From contig NZ_POVL01000033.1 of assembly GCF_002939185.1 (NCBI RefSeq), positions 1 through 55,331 of the forward strand: a stretch of 55,331 nt of DNA. The letters run 5' to 3'. Position numbers and translations under genes: made by a program. Each line of letters starts with the position of its first letter. Position 1 is the first letter of the stretch. The notes under the pieces are model-generated. The model saw only the letters and a program-made list of their open reading frames with translations, was not told the DNA's origin and searched no databases. Source of the DNA: Enterobacter sichuanensis. GTDB taxonomy: Bacteria; Pseudomonadota; Gammaproteobacteria; Enterobacterales; Enterobacteriaceae. Below are positions 38,185 to 48,571 of the stretch, in pieces.

Positions 38185-39117
38185 TCACGCTTTTTTTCCC
38201 CATCCCTGCCACTGCTGCTGGACGTATTTCACCAGCGTACTGTTGCTGATGCTGTCACCAATGACAGAGAAGAAGCGAGTCGCGTAGACCGGTTCAGGCG
38301 GCTGCTTCAGCACGCAGCGCTTCACGCCGCGGAACGGATTACGCGGCGCTGTCGGCGCGGGCTGTGCAGAATTCGGCGTAGAGGTATCCACCTGCGGCTC
38401 GTTCAGCAGATCGCTCGGGCGCACCAGCGTGATATCAGAAGGTAACGTCGGCAGCATTTGTTGCAGAACGCGAACGGTAGACGGGTGCGGGTGACCGATG
38501 GCAATGGCCGAGCCATTGCGGCGGGCCAGCTGCACCGCGCGATTAAACTGCACGCGGATATCGGCTTCGTTCTGGGTATCATCCAGGAACACTTTACGCT
38601 TAATGACTTTGACGCCCGTTCCCTGTGCGGCACGCATCGCCTGACTGTTGCCGATGGTCATGCTGTCGAGGAAATAGAGGTTGTAGCGCTCCAGCGCCTG
38701 CATCACTTTAAGCATCCCGTACAGGCTCGAGGTCATCGCGCTGCCCATATGGTTGTTCAACCCTACGGCATACGGCACTTTGTTGTATGCGTCGCGGATG
38801 ATGCGCTCGATCTCATCGCTGCTCATATCCGGGCGCAGGGTGTCTTTTTCCAGCGGCTGCTTGCTGAGCGGTGCCATCGGCAGATGGATGAGGACCTGAT
38901 GCCCGGCGTTATGGGCTTTAGTCGCCATCTCACGCGCGTGGGGCGCATTCGGAAGGACGGCGACAGAGATGGCTGACGGCATCGCCAGCACCTGATTTTC
39001 ATAATGTGGACGATAACCGAAGTCATCAATCACAATGGCGAGTTTACCTGCATATACCGGTGCAGCCAGCGCCAGTGCGCTGACGACGGAGAGAACAATG
39101 CGACGAAATTGAAGCAA
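38185..39117 (-). CDS. yibQ: Divergent polysaccharide deacetylase family protein YibQ
   Basis: A 310-aa periplasmic protein. Signal peptide IVLSVVSALALAAPVYA, then a deacetylase-like barrel: KLAIVIDDFGYRPHYENQ, HQVLIHLPMAPLSKQ, GLNNHMGSAMTSS and AIAIGHPHPSTVRVL. Enzyme activity of YibQ has not been settled to my knowledge. It follows envC by 3 bases, so the two are one transcript. Confidence 0.9.
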   Translation of the reverse strand: MLQFRRIVLSVVSALALAAPVYAGKLAIVIDDFGYRPHYENQVLAMPSAISVAVLPNAPHAREMATKAHNAGHQVLIHLPMAPLSKQPLEKDTLRPDMSSDEIERIIRDAYNKVPYAVGLNNHMGSAMTSSLYGMLKVMQALERYNLYFLDSMTIGNSQAMRAAQGTGVKVIKRKVFLDDTQNEADIRVQFNRAVQLARRNGSAIAIGHPHPSTVRVLQQMLPTLPSDITLVRPSDLLNEPQVDTSTPNSAQPAPTAPRNPFRGVKRCVLKQPPEPVYATRFFSVIGDSISNSTLVKYVQQQWQGWGKKA

Positions 39118-39120
39118 AAC

Positions 39121-40404
39121 TTATCTTCCCAACCACGGCTGTGGATTGACCGCCTGACCCTGACGACGAATTTCGAAATAGAGTGACGGGCGGCCCTGAC
39201 CGCCACTGCTGCCCACAAGGGCGATGGGTTGGCCCGCGCGCACCTGTGTGCCGACGCTGACCAGCGCGCTCTGGTTGTAGCCGTAAAGACTCATATCGCC
39301 TTTACCGTGTTCGACCACGACCACCAGCCCGTAACCCTGCAGCCAGTCGGCCAGAATCACGCGGCCATCAGCGATGGCTTTCACTTCGCTACCTTCAGAC
39401 GCACCGATAACTATCCCTTTCCAACGTAGCTCACCCTGCAGCTGTTCGCCATAGCGATGCAGAATTGAACCACGAACGGGCCAGTAAGCCTGACCGCGAG
39501 GCGAGCCCAGGCCGCCGGTACGTGACATCAGGGAACGTTCGCTTTCGCTTGGCTTGTAGGTCGTCCCTTTACGGGACGCTTCCTGCTGTTTGTCGCGAAC
39601 GGCCTGCGCCTCGCGGGCCTCTTTTTCAGCGCGCGCTTTTGCCGCGGCTTCCGCACGGGCGATGCTGTTACGCAGTTTTGATTCGTTGGCGCGCATTTCG
39701 CTCAGCTGGCTCTGACCTTCCTGAATGGAAGATTCAAGGCCGGAAAGGGTTTTCTTACGCTCGTTGCGGGCCTGCTCAAGTTTTGCCTGCTGGGCCTGCT
39801 GATCGTAGAGCAGCGTCTGCTGCTGGGTCTGCTTCTCTTCCAGCTCGGCTTTTTGCGTGGTGACCTCTTCGCGCGTCTGCTTCAGCTGCGCGATAGTCTC
39901 CTGACGCGCCTGGTTCAGGTAGCCGAAATAGGCCTGCAGGCGCTGGCCGCGCTGGCTCTCTTCACCGCTGAGGATCAGTTGCAGACCGGTGTGTTCACCC
40001 TGGCGGAATGCGGCATCAAGCTGTGCCGCAAGGTTGCGCTCCTGCGCATCGCGTTGCCGCTCCAGTCTGGCAATCGACGCGTTCATCTCGTCGATCTGCT
40101 TATTCAACTGGGCAAGGGTGTTTTGCGTTTCACGGAGTTTACGCGTGGCGGCAGAGATGGCCTCTTCCTGCTGCTTAAGCTGGGCGAGCAGGGCGGCGCG
40201 CTGCTGTTGCTGCTGGCGTACCGCACGCTCTTTGGCGGCGATATCGGCCTGAATGGATTTCAGCTGGTCACGGTCATCCGCGTGGGCGGATGCGGCGCAC
40301 AGCAATACGCCAGCGCTGAGTGCGCTGGCGTAAAACAGAGGTCTGACTGATAACCTAAGCGGCTTCACGACCCATGTGATTGAAAAAATCGCCTTTCCCC
40401 TCAT
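39121..40404 (-). CDS. envC: Murein hydrolase activator EnvC
   Basis: A 427-aa (or shorter) periplasmic divisome protein that activates AmiA and AmiB for daughter-cell separation. It has a signal peptide (LFYASALSAGVLLCAASAHA), a long coiled coil (about residues 45-280, rich in Gln/Glu/Arg) and a C-terminal degenerate LytM domain (GELRWKGIVIGASEGSEVKA to GQGRPSLYFEIR). The degenerate LytM domain lacks zinc ligands and acts by binding amidases. The start codon is uncertain: ATG 40404 has no obvious ribosome site, and GTG at 40368 would give a normal short signal peptide. Confidence 0.92.
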   Translation of the reverse strand: MRGKAIFSITWVVKPLRLSVRPLFYASALSAGVLLCAASAHADDRDQLKSIQADIAAKERAVRQQQQQRAALLAQLKQQEEAISAATRKLRETQNTLAQLNKQIDEMNASIARLERQRDAQERNLAAQLDAAFRQGEHTGLQLILSGEESQRGQRLQAYFGYLNQARQETIAQLKQTREEVTTQKAELEEKQTQQQTLLYDQQAQQAKLEQARNERKKTLSGLESSIQEGQSQLSEMRANESKLRNSIARAEAAAKARAEKEAREAQAVRDKQQEASRKGTTYKPSESERSLMSRTGGLGSPRGQAYWPVRGSILHRYGEQLQGELRWKGIVIGASEGSEVKAIADGRVILADWLQGYGLVVVVEHGKGDMSLYGYNQSALVSVGTQVRAGQPIALVGSSGGQGRPSLYFEIRRQGQAVNPQPWLGR

Positions 40405-40413
40405 GGGGAGCGA

Positions 40414-41958
40414 TTATTCCACGATGAACAGCGGCTTACCAGTCATCTCTTCAGGGATCGGCATCCCCATCAGCGACAACATGGTTGGCGCGATGTCAGA
40501 AAGCTTGCCGCCTTCCACTGCTTTCAGTGATTTATCACCGACATAAATCAGCGGAACGGGCAGGTTGGTGTGAGCCGTGTGCGCCTGGCCAGTTGCCGGG
40601 TCGCGCATCTGTTCAGCGTTACCGTGATCCGCGGTGATCAGCAACTGGCCGCCAACGGATTCAACCGCTTTCGCGACCTGCTCAACGCAGTGGTCCAGCG
40701 CTTCAACTGCTTTTACTGCCGCTTCCATCACCCCGGTATGACCCACCATGTCGCCATTCGGATAGTTACAGATGATGGTGTCGTACTTGCCGCTAACGAT
40801 TGCCGCAACCAGCTTTTCGGTCAGCTCAGCAGAGCTCATCTCTGGCTGCAGATCGTAGGTGGCGACTTTCGGGGAATTAATCAGAATGCGCTCTTCGCCA
40901 GGGAACGGCTCTTCAACACCACCGTTAAAGAAGAAAGTGACGTGCGCATATTTCTCGGTTTCGGAGATACGCAGCTGCGTCTTATCATTCTTCGCCATCC
41001 ACTCACCGAAGGTATTCGCCAGTGAAGCGGGTGGATATGCGCATGGAGCCTTGATATCAGCGGCATATTCGGTCAACTGGATGAAGTTAATGTTCACCAC
41101 TTTCTTACGGGCAAACCCGTCGAAGTCGCTGTTGACAAACGCACGGGTAATTTCACGCGCGCGGTCAGCACGGAAGTTCATGAAGATCAGCGCGTCGCCA
41201 TCTTCCATCGCGGCATCCGCCTGGCCTTCAGCACGAATCACGGATGCTTTCACGAATTCGTCGTTTTCATCACGCGCGTAAGCGGCTTCAAGCGCTTCAA
41301 CGGCGGTCGCGAACTGGAATTCACCTTTTGCCAGGGTCATCAGGTCATAGGCCTGTTCCACGCGATCCCAGCGGTTGTCACGGTCCATGGCGTAGTAACG
41401 ACCGATAATGGAGGCCACGCGGCCTTTACCCAGCGCGGCGAATTTGTCTTCGAAGGCTTTCAGGGAGCCTTTTGCGCTGCGTGGTGGCGTATCGCGGCCA
41501 TCCAGGAAGGCGTGCAGATAGATTTTTTCCGCACCGCGCTCAGCGGCCAATTCAACCATCGCCATGATGTGATCTTCATGACTGTGAACGCCGCCTGCAG
41601 AGAGCAGACCCATGATATGTACGGCCTTGCCAGCGGCAACGGCGTTATCGACGGCATCGCACAGCGTTGGGTTGGCGAAGAAGGTGCGTTCTTTGATTTC
41701 AACGTCCAGACGCGTCAGGTCCTGATACACAATACGTCCGGCGCCCAGGTTAACGTGACCCACTTCGGAGTTGCCCATCTGGCGATCCGGCAGGCCCACT
41801 TCCAGGCCAGACGCGTCAATCAGCGTATGTGGACGTTTTGCCCACAGCGCATCCATGACGGGGGTTTTGGCGGTGAAAATAGCGTTATCCTGGCTGTCTT
41901 CACGGTAGCCATAGCCATCCAGAATCACCAGTACCATAGGTTTTTTAGAAACCGACAT
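40414..41958 (-). CDS. gpmI: Phosphoglycerate mutase, cofactor-independent
   Basis: A 514-aa alkaline-phosphatase-fold enzyme interconverting 3- and 2-phosphoglycerate in glycolysis. The N-terminal [18 protein letters not shown] and the phospho-Ser loop [17 protein letters not shown], then [13 protein letters not shown] with metal ligands. Start ATG 41958 gives the E. coli length. Also called yibO or pgmI. Nine bases separate its stop from the envC frame. Confidence 0.96.
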   Translation of the reverse strand: MSVSKKPMVLVILDGYGYREDSQDNAIFTAKTPVMDALWAKRPHTLIDASGLEVGLPDRQMGNSEVGHVNLGAGRIVYQDLTRLDVEIKERTFFANPTLCDAVDNAVAAGKAVHIMGLLSAGGVHSHEDHIMAMVELAAERGAEKIYLHAFLDGRDTPPRSAKGSLKAFEDKFAALGKGRVASIIGRYYAMDRDNRWDRVEQAYDLMTLAKGEFQFATAVEALEAAYARDENDEFVKASVIRAEGQADAAMEDGDALIFMNFRADRAREITRAFVNSDFDGFARKKVVNINFIQLTEYAADIKAPCAYPPASLANTFGEWMAKNDKTQLRISETEKYAHVTFFFNGGVEEPFPGEERILINSPKVATYDLQPEMSSAELTEKLVAAIVSGKYDTIICNYPNGDMVGHTGVMEAAVKAVEALDHCVEQVAKAVESVGGQLLITADHGNAEQMRDPATGQAHTAHTNLPVPLIYVGDKSLKAVEGGKLSDIAPTMLSLMGMPIPEEMTGKPLFIVE

Positions 41959-42205
41959 TGCGACAACCTCATGCTCAAGAGTCAAAATTTGCGTAATTTT
42001 ACTACAGCTGAATCGATCAAATAGCCGCAGAAGATCAAAGAAAGCGTAAGGGCAAGGTGCTTCTCAGACCATTTTGAGGCATTTTTTTAGGTGGCATGCC
42101 GCAGAAAATGGATTAGGTTAGGGTCGCTGGCTGTATTTGCCACAACGCACAGGTATACTCCTGTCCTGGTTTTTTTAATCACTAAGTCGGGAGTAGTTAC
42201 CCTCC

Positions 42206-42637
42206 ATGCAAGAAATTATGCAATTCGTTAGCCGCCATCCGGTTCTGAGCATCGCGTGGATTGGCCTGCTGGCCGCTGTGCTGTTCACCACATTTAAGGG
42301 TCTGACGTCTAAGATTAAGGTTATCACCCGTGGTGAAGCGACGCGTCTGATTAACAAAGAAGATGCCGTCGTAGTCGATCTGCGTCAGCGTGACGATTTC
42401 CGTAAAGGGCACATTGCGGGTGCGATTAACCTGCTGCCTGCTGAAATCAAAGCGAATAACGTGGGCGAGCTTGAGAAGCATAAAGCCCAGCCGATTATCG
42501 TTGTTGACGGTACCGGCATGCAGGCGCAGGAATCCGCCAGCCTGCTGCATAAAGCAGGCTTCGAAAACGTATCTGTGCTGAAAGAAGGCATTTCCGGCTG
42601 GAGCGGGGAAAACCTTCCTTTGGTGCGCGGTAAATAA
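42206..42637 (+). CDS. yibN: Rhodanese-fold membrane-anchored protein YibN
   Basis: A 143-aa inner-membrane protein. One N-terminal transmembrane segment ([18 protein letters not shown], about 12-29), then a rhodanese domain ([20 protein letters not shown]). The active-site loop, normally beginning with Cys, reads [10 protein letters not shown], and I see no Cys anywhere in the protein, so sulfurtransferase activity is unlikely. It is first in the yibN-grxC-secB-gpsA run. Confidence 0.92.
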   Translation: MQEIMQFVSRHPVLSIAWIGLLAAVLFTTFKGLTSKIKVITRGEATRLINKEDAVVVDLRQRDDFRKGHIAGAINLLPAEIKANNVGELEKHKAQPIIVVDGTGMQAQESASLLHKAGFENVSVLKEGISGWSGENLPLVRGK

Positions 42638-42648
42638 GGAGTTCAGTG

Positions 42649-42900
42649 ATGGCCAATATTGAGATCTACACCAAAGCGACCTGCCCGTTCTGCCATCGTG
42701 CGAAAGCGCTGCTGAACAGCAAAGGCGTCACGTTCCAGGAACTGCCTATCGACGGTGACGCGATTAAACGCGAAGAGATGATTCAACGTAGTGGTCGCAC
42801 AACGGTTCCGCAGATTTTTATTGATGCGCAGCACATTGGCGGCTGTGATGACTTGTATGCGCTCGACGCCCGTGGTGGACTCGATCCCCTGCTGAGCTAA
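42649..42900 (+). CDS. grxC: Glutaredoxin 3
   Basis: An 83-aa thiol oxidoreductase, [20 protein letters not shown], with the redox motif CPFC where the E. coli protein has CPYC. TVPQIFI carries the cis-Pro. The ATG at 42649 is preceded by an adjacent GTG and a GGAG site. Eleven bases after yibN. Confidence 0.96.
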   Translation: MANIEIYTKATCPFCHRAKALLNSKGVTFQELPIDGDAIKREEMIQRSGRTTVPQIFIDAQHIGGCDDLYALDARGGLDPLLS

Positions 42901-42932
42901 GAGACTTTAGGACAATTAAAAAGGGTTTTTCC

Positions 42933-43400
42933 ATGTCAGAACAAAACAACACCGAAATGACTTTCCAGATCCAGCGTATCTACACCAAGGATGTCTCTTT
43001 CGAAGCGCCAAATGCGCCGCACGTTTTCCAGAAAGACTGGCAGCCAGAGGTTAAACTTGATCTGGATACCGCATCAACCCAGCTGGCTGATGACGTGTAT
43101 GAAGTCGTACTGCGTGTGACCGTGACCGCCTCTCTGGGCGAAGAGACGGCTTTCCTGTGTGAAGTACAGCAGGGGGGGATCTTCTCCATCGGCGGTATCG
43201 AAGGTAACCAGATGGCGCATTGCCTGGGTGCATACTGCCCGAACATTCTGTTCCCGTATGCGCGTGAATGCATCACCAGCCTGGTTTCCCGCGGTACATT
43301 CCCGCAACTGAACCTTGCGCCAGTTAACTTTGATGCGCTGTTCATGAACTATCTGCAGCAGCAGGCTGGCGAAGGTGCTGAACAACATCAGGATGCCTGA
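42933..43400 (+). CDS. secB: Protein-export chaperone SecB
   Basis: A 155-aa tetrameric cytosolic chaperone keeping preproteins unfolded for Sec[56 protein letters not shown]. The stop overlaps the gpsA start (TGATG), so the two are translationally coupled. Confidence 0.97.
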   Translation: MSEQNNTEMTFQIQRIYTKDVSFEAPNAPHVFQKDWQPEVKLDLDTASTQLADDVYEVVLRVTVTASLGEETAFLCEVQQGGIFSIGGIEGNQMAHCLGAYCPNILFPYARECITSLVSRGTFPQLNLAPVNFDALFMNYLQQQAGEGAEQHQDA

Positions 43401-44419
43401 TGAGCACTGTTAATGCGTCAATGACTGTGATCGGTGCCGGCTCATACGGCACCGCTCTTGCCATCACGCTGGCAAGAAATGGTCACGAGGTGGTCCTGTG
43501 GGGCCACGACCCAAAACATATCGCGACGCTGCAGCGCGACCGCTGCAACGTGGCGTTTCTCCCGGACGTTCCGTTCCCTGACTCCCTGCACCTGGAAAGC
43601 GACCTTGCGACCGCGCTGGCGGCCAGCCGCAACATTCTGATTGTCGTCCCGAGCCATGTATTCGGGGAAGTGCTGCGTCAGATTAAGCCGCTGATGCGCC
43701 CGGATGCACGCATTGTGTGGGCGACGAAAGGGCTGGAAGCCGAAACCGGACGCCTGCTGCAGGATGTTGCCCGTGAAGCGCTGGGTGATGATATCCCGCT
43801 GGCGGTGATTTCGGGCCCGACCTTTGCCAAAGAGCTGGCCGCTGGCCTGCCAACGGCGATTTCGCTGGCATCAACCGATCAGACCTTCTCCGACGATCTG
43901 CAACAACTGCTGCACTGCGGCAAGAGCTTCCGCGTCTACAGCAACCCCGATTTTATCGGCGTACAGCTGGGTGGGGCGGTGAAGAACGTGATTGCGATTG
44001 GTGCCGGCATGTCCGACGGCATTGGTTTCGGTGCCAACGCACGTACGGCGCTGATCACCCGCGGCTTAACCGAGATGTCCCGCCTTGGCGAAGCGCTGGG
44101 TGCCGATCCGGCCACCTTTATGGGGATGGCGGGCTTAGGCGATCTGGTGTTGACCTGTACCGACAATCAGTCCCGTAACCGCCGCTTTGGGATGATGCTC
44201 GGACAGGGCAGCGATGTGAAAGCCGCGCAGGAGAAGATTGGTCAGGTGGTTGAAGGCTACCGCAATACCAAAGAAGTTCGCGAATTGGCGCACCGGTTTG
44301 GTGTCGAAATGCCAATAACCGAGGAAATTTATCAGGTATTGTATTGCGGAAAAAATGCGCGCGAGGCAGCATTGACCTTATTAGGTCGTGCGCGCAAGGA
44401 CGAGCGCAGCAGTAACTAG
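43400..44419 (+). CDS. gpsA: Glycerol-3-phosphate dehydrogenase (NAD(P)+)
   Basis: A 339-aa enzyme making sn-glycerol 3-phosphate for phospholipids. NAD site [36 protein letters not shown] and the catalytic [17 protein letters not shown] (Lys). Overlaps secB by one base. Confidence 0.97.
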   Translation: MSTVNASMTVIGAGSYGTALAITLARNGHEVVLWGHDPKHIATLQRDRCNVAFLPDVPFPDSLHLESDLATALAASRNILIVVPSHVFGEVLRQIKPLMRPDARIVWATKGLEAETGRLLQDVAREALGDDIPLAVISGPTFAKELAAGLPTAISLASTDQTFSDDLQQLLHCGKSFRVYSNPDFIGVQLGGAVKNVIAIGAGMSDGIGFGANARTALITRGLTEMSRLGEALGADPATFMGMAGLGDLVLTCTDNQSRNRRFGMMLGQGSDVKAAQEKIGQVVEGYRNTKEVRELAHRFGVEMPITEEIYQVLYCGKNAREAALTLLGRARKDERSSN

Positions 44420-44494
44420 TCGGAACCGTTATCACCTGAATGACCCAGCCAGCGCAGAACTGGCTGGTCATTATACTATCGTCTGGAGTTAGCA

Positions 44495-45316
44495 ATGCCG
44501 TGTGAAGAACTGGATATCGTCTGGAATAATATTAAAGCCGAAGCCCGGGCGTTGGCCGACTGTGAGCCGATGCTGGCCAGTTTCTACCATGCAACGTTAC
44601 TCAAGCACGAAAACCTCGGCAGCGCTCTGAGCTATATGCTTGCCAACAAGCTGGCGTCCTCGATCATGCCCGCCATCGCCATTCGTGAAGTGGTGGAAGA
44701 AGCTTACGCCGCTGACCCGGAGATGATCGCCTCTGCCGCCTGCGATATCCAGGCCGTGCGCACCCGTGACCCTGCCGTCGACAAATATTCTACGCCGCTG
44801 CTGTACCTGAAAGGCTTCCACGCCCTGCAGGCTTACCGCATCGGCCACTGGTTATGGAATGAAGGCCGCCGCGCGCTGGCTATTTTCCTGCAAAACCAGG
44901 TTTCCGTAACCTTCCAGGTGGATATTCACCCGGCCGCGAAAATTGGCCGCGGGATCATGCTCGACCATGCCACCGGCATTGTTGTCGGTGAAACGGCGGT
45001 CATTGAAGATGATGTCTCGATCCTGCAGTCGGTTACCCTGGGCGGTACCGGTAAAACCAGCGGCGATCGCCATCCGAAAATTCGTGAAGGGGTGATGATT
45101 GGCGCGGGCGCCAAGATCCTCGGCAATATTGAAGTGGGGCGCGGCGCGAAAATTGGCGCGGGGTCTGTCGTGCTGCAGCCTGTGCCGCCGCACACCACCG
45201 CCGCTGGCGTGCCGGCGCGCATCGTCGGCAAACCCGACAGCGATAAACCGTCCATGGATATGGACCAGCACTTCAACGGCATTCACCATACCTTTGAGTA
45301 CGGTGACGGCATCTGA
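44495..45316 (+). CDS. cysE: Serine O-acetyltransferase
   Basis: A 273-aa enzyme, first step of cysteine synthesis. Helical N-terminal SATase domain, then a left-handed hexapeptide-repeat domain with DIHPAAKIGRGIMLDHATGI (catalytic Asp/His) and GGTGKTSGDRHPKI. The C-terminal tail ends DGI, the usual contact to CysK with terminal Ile. Confidence 0.97.
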   Translation: MPCEELDIVWNNIKAEARALADCEPMLASFYHATLLKHENLGSALSYMLANKLASSIMPAIAIREVVEEAYAADPEMIASAACDIQAVRTRDPAVDKYSTPLLYLKGFHALQAYRIGHWLWNEGRRALAIFLQNQVSVTFQVDIHPAAKIGRGIMLDHATGIVVGETAVIEDDVSILQSVTLGGTGKTSGDRHPKIREGVMIGAGAKILGNIEVGRGAKIGAGSVVLQPVPPHTTAAGVPARIVGKPDSDKPSMDMDQHFNGIHHTFEYGDGI

Positions 45317-45320
45317 GATT

Positions 45321-45354
45321 TTGCCCGGTGGCGCTGCGCTTACCGGGCCTACCT
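45321..45354. repeat. REP-type palindrome after cysE
   Basis: GCCCGGT and ACCGGGC arms with a GC-rich loop, between convergent cysE and trmL; its edge overlaps the trmL stop codon. It resembles the 15661-15700 element in this window. Confidence 0.7.
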
Positions 45355-45819
45355 TAGAATGGCGCCCGGATACCCAAGCTGGCGCCATGCTTCATAGACC
45401 ACCACCGACACCGCGTTCGACAGGTTCATGCTGCGGCTGTCCGGCATCATCGGAATACGGATTTTCTGCTCAGCGGGCAGGGCATCAAGGATTGTGGCGG
45501 GCAGGCCGCGCGTTTCCGGGCCAAACATCAGATAGTCACCCTCCTGATAGCTCACGGCGCTGTGTGCGGGCGTCCCTTTAGTGGTCAGGGCGAACATGCG
45601 CTGCGGCTTTTCGCTTTCCAGAAACGCGGCGTAATCAGGGTGGCGCACCACGGCGGTAAATTCATGATAATCCAGCCCTGCGCGGCGCAGACGTTTGTCG
45701 TCCCACGTAAAGCCCATCGGCTCAATGATATGCAGGCGAAAACCGGTGTTGGCACACAGGCGAATAATATTGCCGGTATTTGGCGGAATTTCTGGTTCGA
45801 ATAAAACGATGTTAAGCAT
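45349..45819 (-). CDS. trmL: tRNA (cytidine/uridine-2'-O-)-methyltransferase TrmL
   Basis: A 156-aa SPOUT-fold enzyme methylating the wobble base of tRNA-Leu isoacceptors. [20 protein letters not shown] at the N-terminus and the knotted SAM site [11 protein letters not shown] and [20 protein letters not shown]. Formerly yibK/cspR. Confidence 0.95.
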   Translation of the reverse strand: MLNIVLFEPEIPPNTGNIIRLCANTGFRLHIIEPMGFTWDDKRLRRAGLDYHEFTAVVRHPDYAAFLESEKPQRMFALTTKGTPAHSAVSYQEGDYLMFGPETRGLPATILDALPAEQKIRIPMMPDSRSMNLSNAVSVVVYEAWRQLGYPGAILR

Positions 45820-45864
45820 ACTGCCCCCTTAATTGCGGGGGCAGAATAGCAGAAAAGAGAGGGA

Positions 45865-47205
45865 CTACGCGACGCCGGGTTCCTGCAGGCGACAGCGCAG
45901 CATTTTATAGACGGTGGCCCCCGCGGCGACCAGTGCGGGCAGGCTGAGGATCATTAAAATACTGTCTGCCTGCCACTGCAGCGAAAGCAGTTGCGCGCTG
46001 GTCATGGTGCCCGCCACGCCGCCAAAACGGCCGATCCCCTGCATCCAGGCGATGCCCGTCGCGCGACATTCGGTGGGATAAAAGGTGGCGGCCAGGGTTT
46101 GCATGCCCGATTGCGCGCCGTTCATCGCGATCCCCATCAGGAATATCAAGGCGCCAAACAGGACGATATGGTTATGCTCAAGGCCAAGCAGCAGGATCAG
46201 CCCCATGGTCAGGACAAATCCTCCTGCGACCACTTTGTGCGCTTCCCAGCGGTCCATCATCCAGCCTGCGAGCAGAATGCCTGCGGTACCGCCAAAGGTG
46301 AACAGTGACGTCAGCCAGGCGGATTCCGTCAGAGCATAACCCATCCCCTGCATCAGCGTCGGCATCCAGCTCAGCAGGACGTAATAAATCACCAGCCCCA
46401 TAAAATAGGTCACCCACAGCATCAGGGTGCCGGGTAGCCAGGGCATGGAAAACAGCTGCGCCACGCTCCCTTTTTTAGAGACGACCCGTTCCTCCTGCAG
46501 GAAAAAGCCGGTCACGCCATCCAGCGTGCTGCGGGCGAAACGGCTGGCGATGCGGCGGATCAGCATCACGTCTTTCCCGCGCTGCACCAGAAATTTCACC
46601 GACTCTGGCAAAAACAGCGCCAGCAGCAGCGTTAACATCAGCGGGGCAATCGCGCCGGTCAGCAGTACGCTCCGCCAGCCATGATGAGGAATCAGCCAGG
46701 AGGAGATCGCTCCGCCGCCCGCCGCGCCCAGAGGGAAACCGCAGTACATGGTGTTAATCGCCATGGCGCGACAGCGCTGAGGGGCAAATTCTGAGATAAG
46801 CGTGATAGCGTTAGGCATTGCCGCCCCCAGCCCCAGCCCCGTCAGGAACCGCCATAGCGTCAGGGTGTTAAGGGTTTGCGCCCAGGCGGCACCCAGGCTT
46901 GCAAGACCAAAGAACAGACACGAAAAGACCAGCACGCGCTTACGCCCCATTCTGTCCGACACCGGACCGGCGATCAGCGCGCCCAGTGACAGCCCCAGCA
47001 GCGCCGCACTTAGCACCGGCCCCAGATCCTGTTTATGGATACCCCATTCAGCCGACAGCGTAGGCGCAATGTAGCCCATCGCCGCCGTATCAAAACCATC
47101 GATCGCCAGAACCAGGAAACCCAGCACGATAAGAAGCCAGTGAAATCCTGAAAAGCGACTGTCATCGATCACCTGCTGAATATCCACCTTGCCTGAATAC
47201 GTCAT
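45865..47205 (-). CDS. AAHS-family MFS transporter (aromatic acid:H+ symporter-like)
   Basis: A 446-aa, 12-helix major facilitator. The DGFDTAAMGYIAPTLSAEW segment in helix 1 and GPVSDRMGRKRVLV between helices 2 and 3 match the aromatic acid:H+ symporters (PcaK-like). An additional acidic site and the PESVKFLVQRGKD loop agree. Substrate unknown. E. coli has no gene here between trmL and lldD. The ATG at 47205 begins MTYSGKVDIQQVI; in-frame sequence to 47286 looks untranslated. Confidence 0.82.
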   Translation of the reverse strand: MTYSGKVDIQQVIDDSRFSGFHWLLIVLGFLVLAIDGFDTAAMGYIAPTLSAEWGIHKQDLGPVLSAALLGLSLGALIAGPVSDRMGRKRVLVFSCLFFGLASLGAAWAQTLNTLTLWRFLTGLGLGAAMPNAITLISEFAPQRCRAMAINTMYCGFPLGAAGGGAISSWLIPHHGWRSVLLTGAIAPLMLTLLLALFLPESVKFLVQRGKDVMLIRRIASRFARSTLDGVTGFFLQEERVVSKKGSVAQLFSMPWLPGTLMLWVTYFMGLVIYYVLLSWMPTLMQGMGYALTESAWLTSLFTFGGTAGILLAGWMMDRWEAHKVVAGGFVLTMGLILLLGLEHNHIVLFGALIFLMGIAMNGAQSGMQTLAATFYPTECRATGIAWMQGIGRFGGVAGTMTSAQLLSLQWQADSILMILSLPALVAAGATVYKMLRCRLQEPGVA

Positions 47206-47250
47206 ACGCACCCCTCTGATGTGATGTTGTTTTTGTGTTCTTGTATTTGC

Positions 47251-47262
47251 TTGTCTATACAA
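47251..47262. promoter_or_regulatory. GntR-type palindrome before the MFS transporter gene
   Basis: TTGTCTATACAA stands 46 bases upstream of the transporter ATG. TTGT/ACAA arms with GTCTATAC inside match the general HutC/GntR operator style. A regulator for it is not encoded next door. Low certainty. Confidence 0.35.
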
Positions 47263-47328
47263 TTGCGGACGGCAGGGGGATGTCAAATTTTCTTATCCAA
47301 TATGTTATCTGGATGTTATTTTTGGCAG

Positions 47329-47357
47329 AAAAAAGCGCCCGAGGGGGGATCGGACGC
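47329..47357 (-). terminator. Terminator after lldD
   Basis: Minus strand: an eight-base GCGTCCGA/TCGGGCGC stem with one G-T pair, a seven-base loop and a T6 run, 27 bases beyond the lldD stop. It ends the lldPRD operon. Confidence 0.82.
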
Positions 47358-47383
47358 GTGAGGGAAGGCAACGGGGGGAAGCG

Positions 47384-48571
47384 TCAGGCGGCGTTACCCT
47401 GAGCAAGGGGAGCCAGCGCTGCCGGTAATTTATTTAACTCCTGCACCAGAGAATCTTTACTGATTTCGCCGATCGTTTTCGCACCGGTCAGCGTCATCGC
47501 CACCTTCATCTCTTTTTCGATCAGGTTAAGCAGATTTGCCACGCCAGCCTGGCCGCTGGTGGCCAGCGCATACAGATATGCCCGACCCAGCAGCACGCTG
47601 TCGGCACCCAGCGCAATCATACGCACCACGTCCAGCCCGTTGCGGATGCCGCTATCGGCCAGGATGGCAATATCGCCTTTCACCGCATCGGCTATCGCCG
47701 GCAGGGCGCGCGCGGAAGAGAGCACCCCGTCAAGCTGGCGTCCGCCGTGGTTAGAAACCACAATCCCGTCTGCGCCAAAGCGTACCGCGTCGCGGGCATC
47801 TTCCGGGTCGAGGATCCCTTTGATCACCATCGGGCCGTCCCAGAATTCGCGGATCCACTCCAGGTCTTTCCAGGAGATGGACGGATCGAAATTGTTCGCC
47901 AGCCAGCCGATGTAATCTTCCAGCCCGGTCGGTTTACCCAGATACGCCGAGATATTTCCCAGATCGTGCGGACGGCCGTTCAGGCCAACATCCCAGGCCC
48001 ATTGCGGGTGGGTCACTGCCTGCCAGTAGCGGCGCAGGGCGGCATTCGGGCCGCTCATGCCGGAGTGGGCATCACGGTAGCGCGCGCCAGGTGTCGGCAT
48101 ATCGACAGTAAAGACCAGCGTGGAGCAGCCTGCTGCTTTGGCGCGCTCCAGCGCGTTACGCATAAAGCCGCGATCGCGCAGGACGTACAGCTGGAACCAC
48201 ATTGGGCGCTTGATGGTGGGGGCGACCTCTTCGATCGGGCAGACGGACACGGTAGAGAGGGTAAACGGAATGCCTTTGGCATCCGCCGCGGCGGCCGCCT
48301 GCACTTCCCCGCGACGGGCGTACATGCCGCACAGGCCTACGGGCGCAAGGGCCACCGGCATGGCGAGCGTTTCGTTAAACAGTTTTGTCTCAAGGCTCAG
48401 GTCAGACATATTTTTCAGCACGCGCTGGCGCAGAGCCACCTCCGAAAGATCTTCCACATTGCGGCGCAGGGTATATTCGGCATACGCCCCGCCGTCGATA
48501 TAGTGGAACAGGAACGGGGGCAAAATGCGCTGCGCCGCGGCGCGGTAGTCACTGGCTGCTGAAATAATCAT
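47384..48571 (-). CDS. lldD: L-lactate dehydrogenase (quinone, FMN)
   Basis: A 395-aa membrane-associated flavoenzyme oxidising L-lactate to pyruvate. Start [20 protein letters not shown], the [15 protein letters not shown] motif, and the catalytic FMN site [12 protein letters not shown] with the active His. The ATGA overlaps the lldR stop by four bases. Confidence 0.97.
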   Translation of the reverse strand: MIISAASDYRAAAQRILPPFLFHYIDGGAYAEYTLRRNVEDLSEVALRQRVLKNMSDLSLETKLFNETLAMPVALAPVGLCGMYARRGEVQAAAAADAKGIPFTLSTVSVCPIEEVAPTIKRPMWFQLYVLRDRGFMRNALERAKAAGCSTLVFTVDMPTPGARYRDAHSGMSGPNAALRRYWQAVTHPQWAWDVGLNGRPHDLGNISAYLGKPTGLEDYIGWLANNFDPSISWKDLEWIREFWDGPMVIKGILDPEDARDAVRFGADGIVVSNHGGRQLDGVLSSARALPAIADAVKGDIAILADSGIRNGLDVVRMIALGADSVLLGRAYLYALATSGQAGVANLLNLIEKEMKVAMTLTGAKTIGEISKDSLVQELNKLPAALAPLAQGNAA

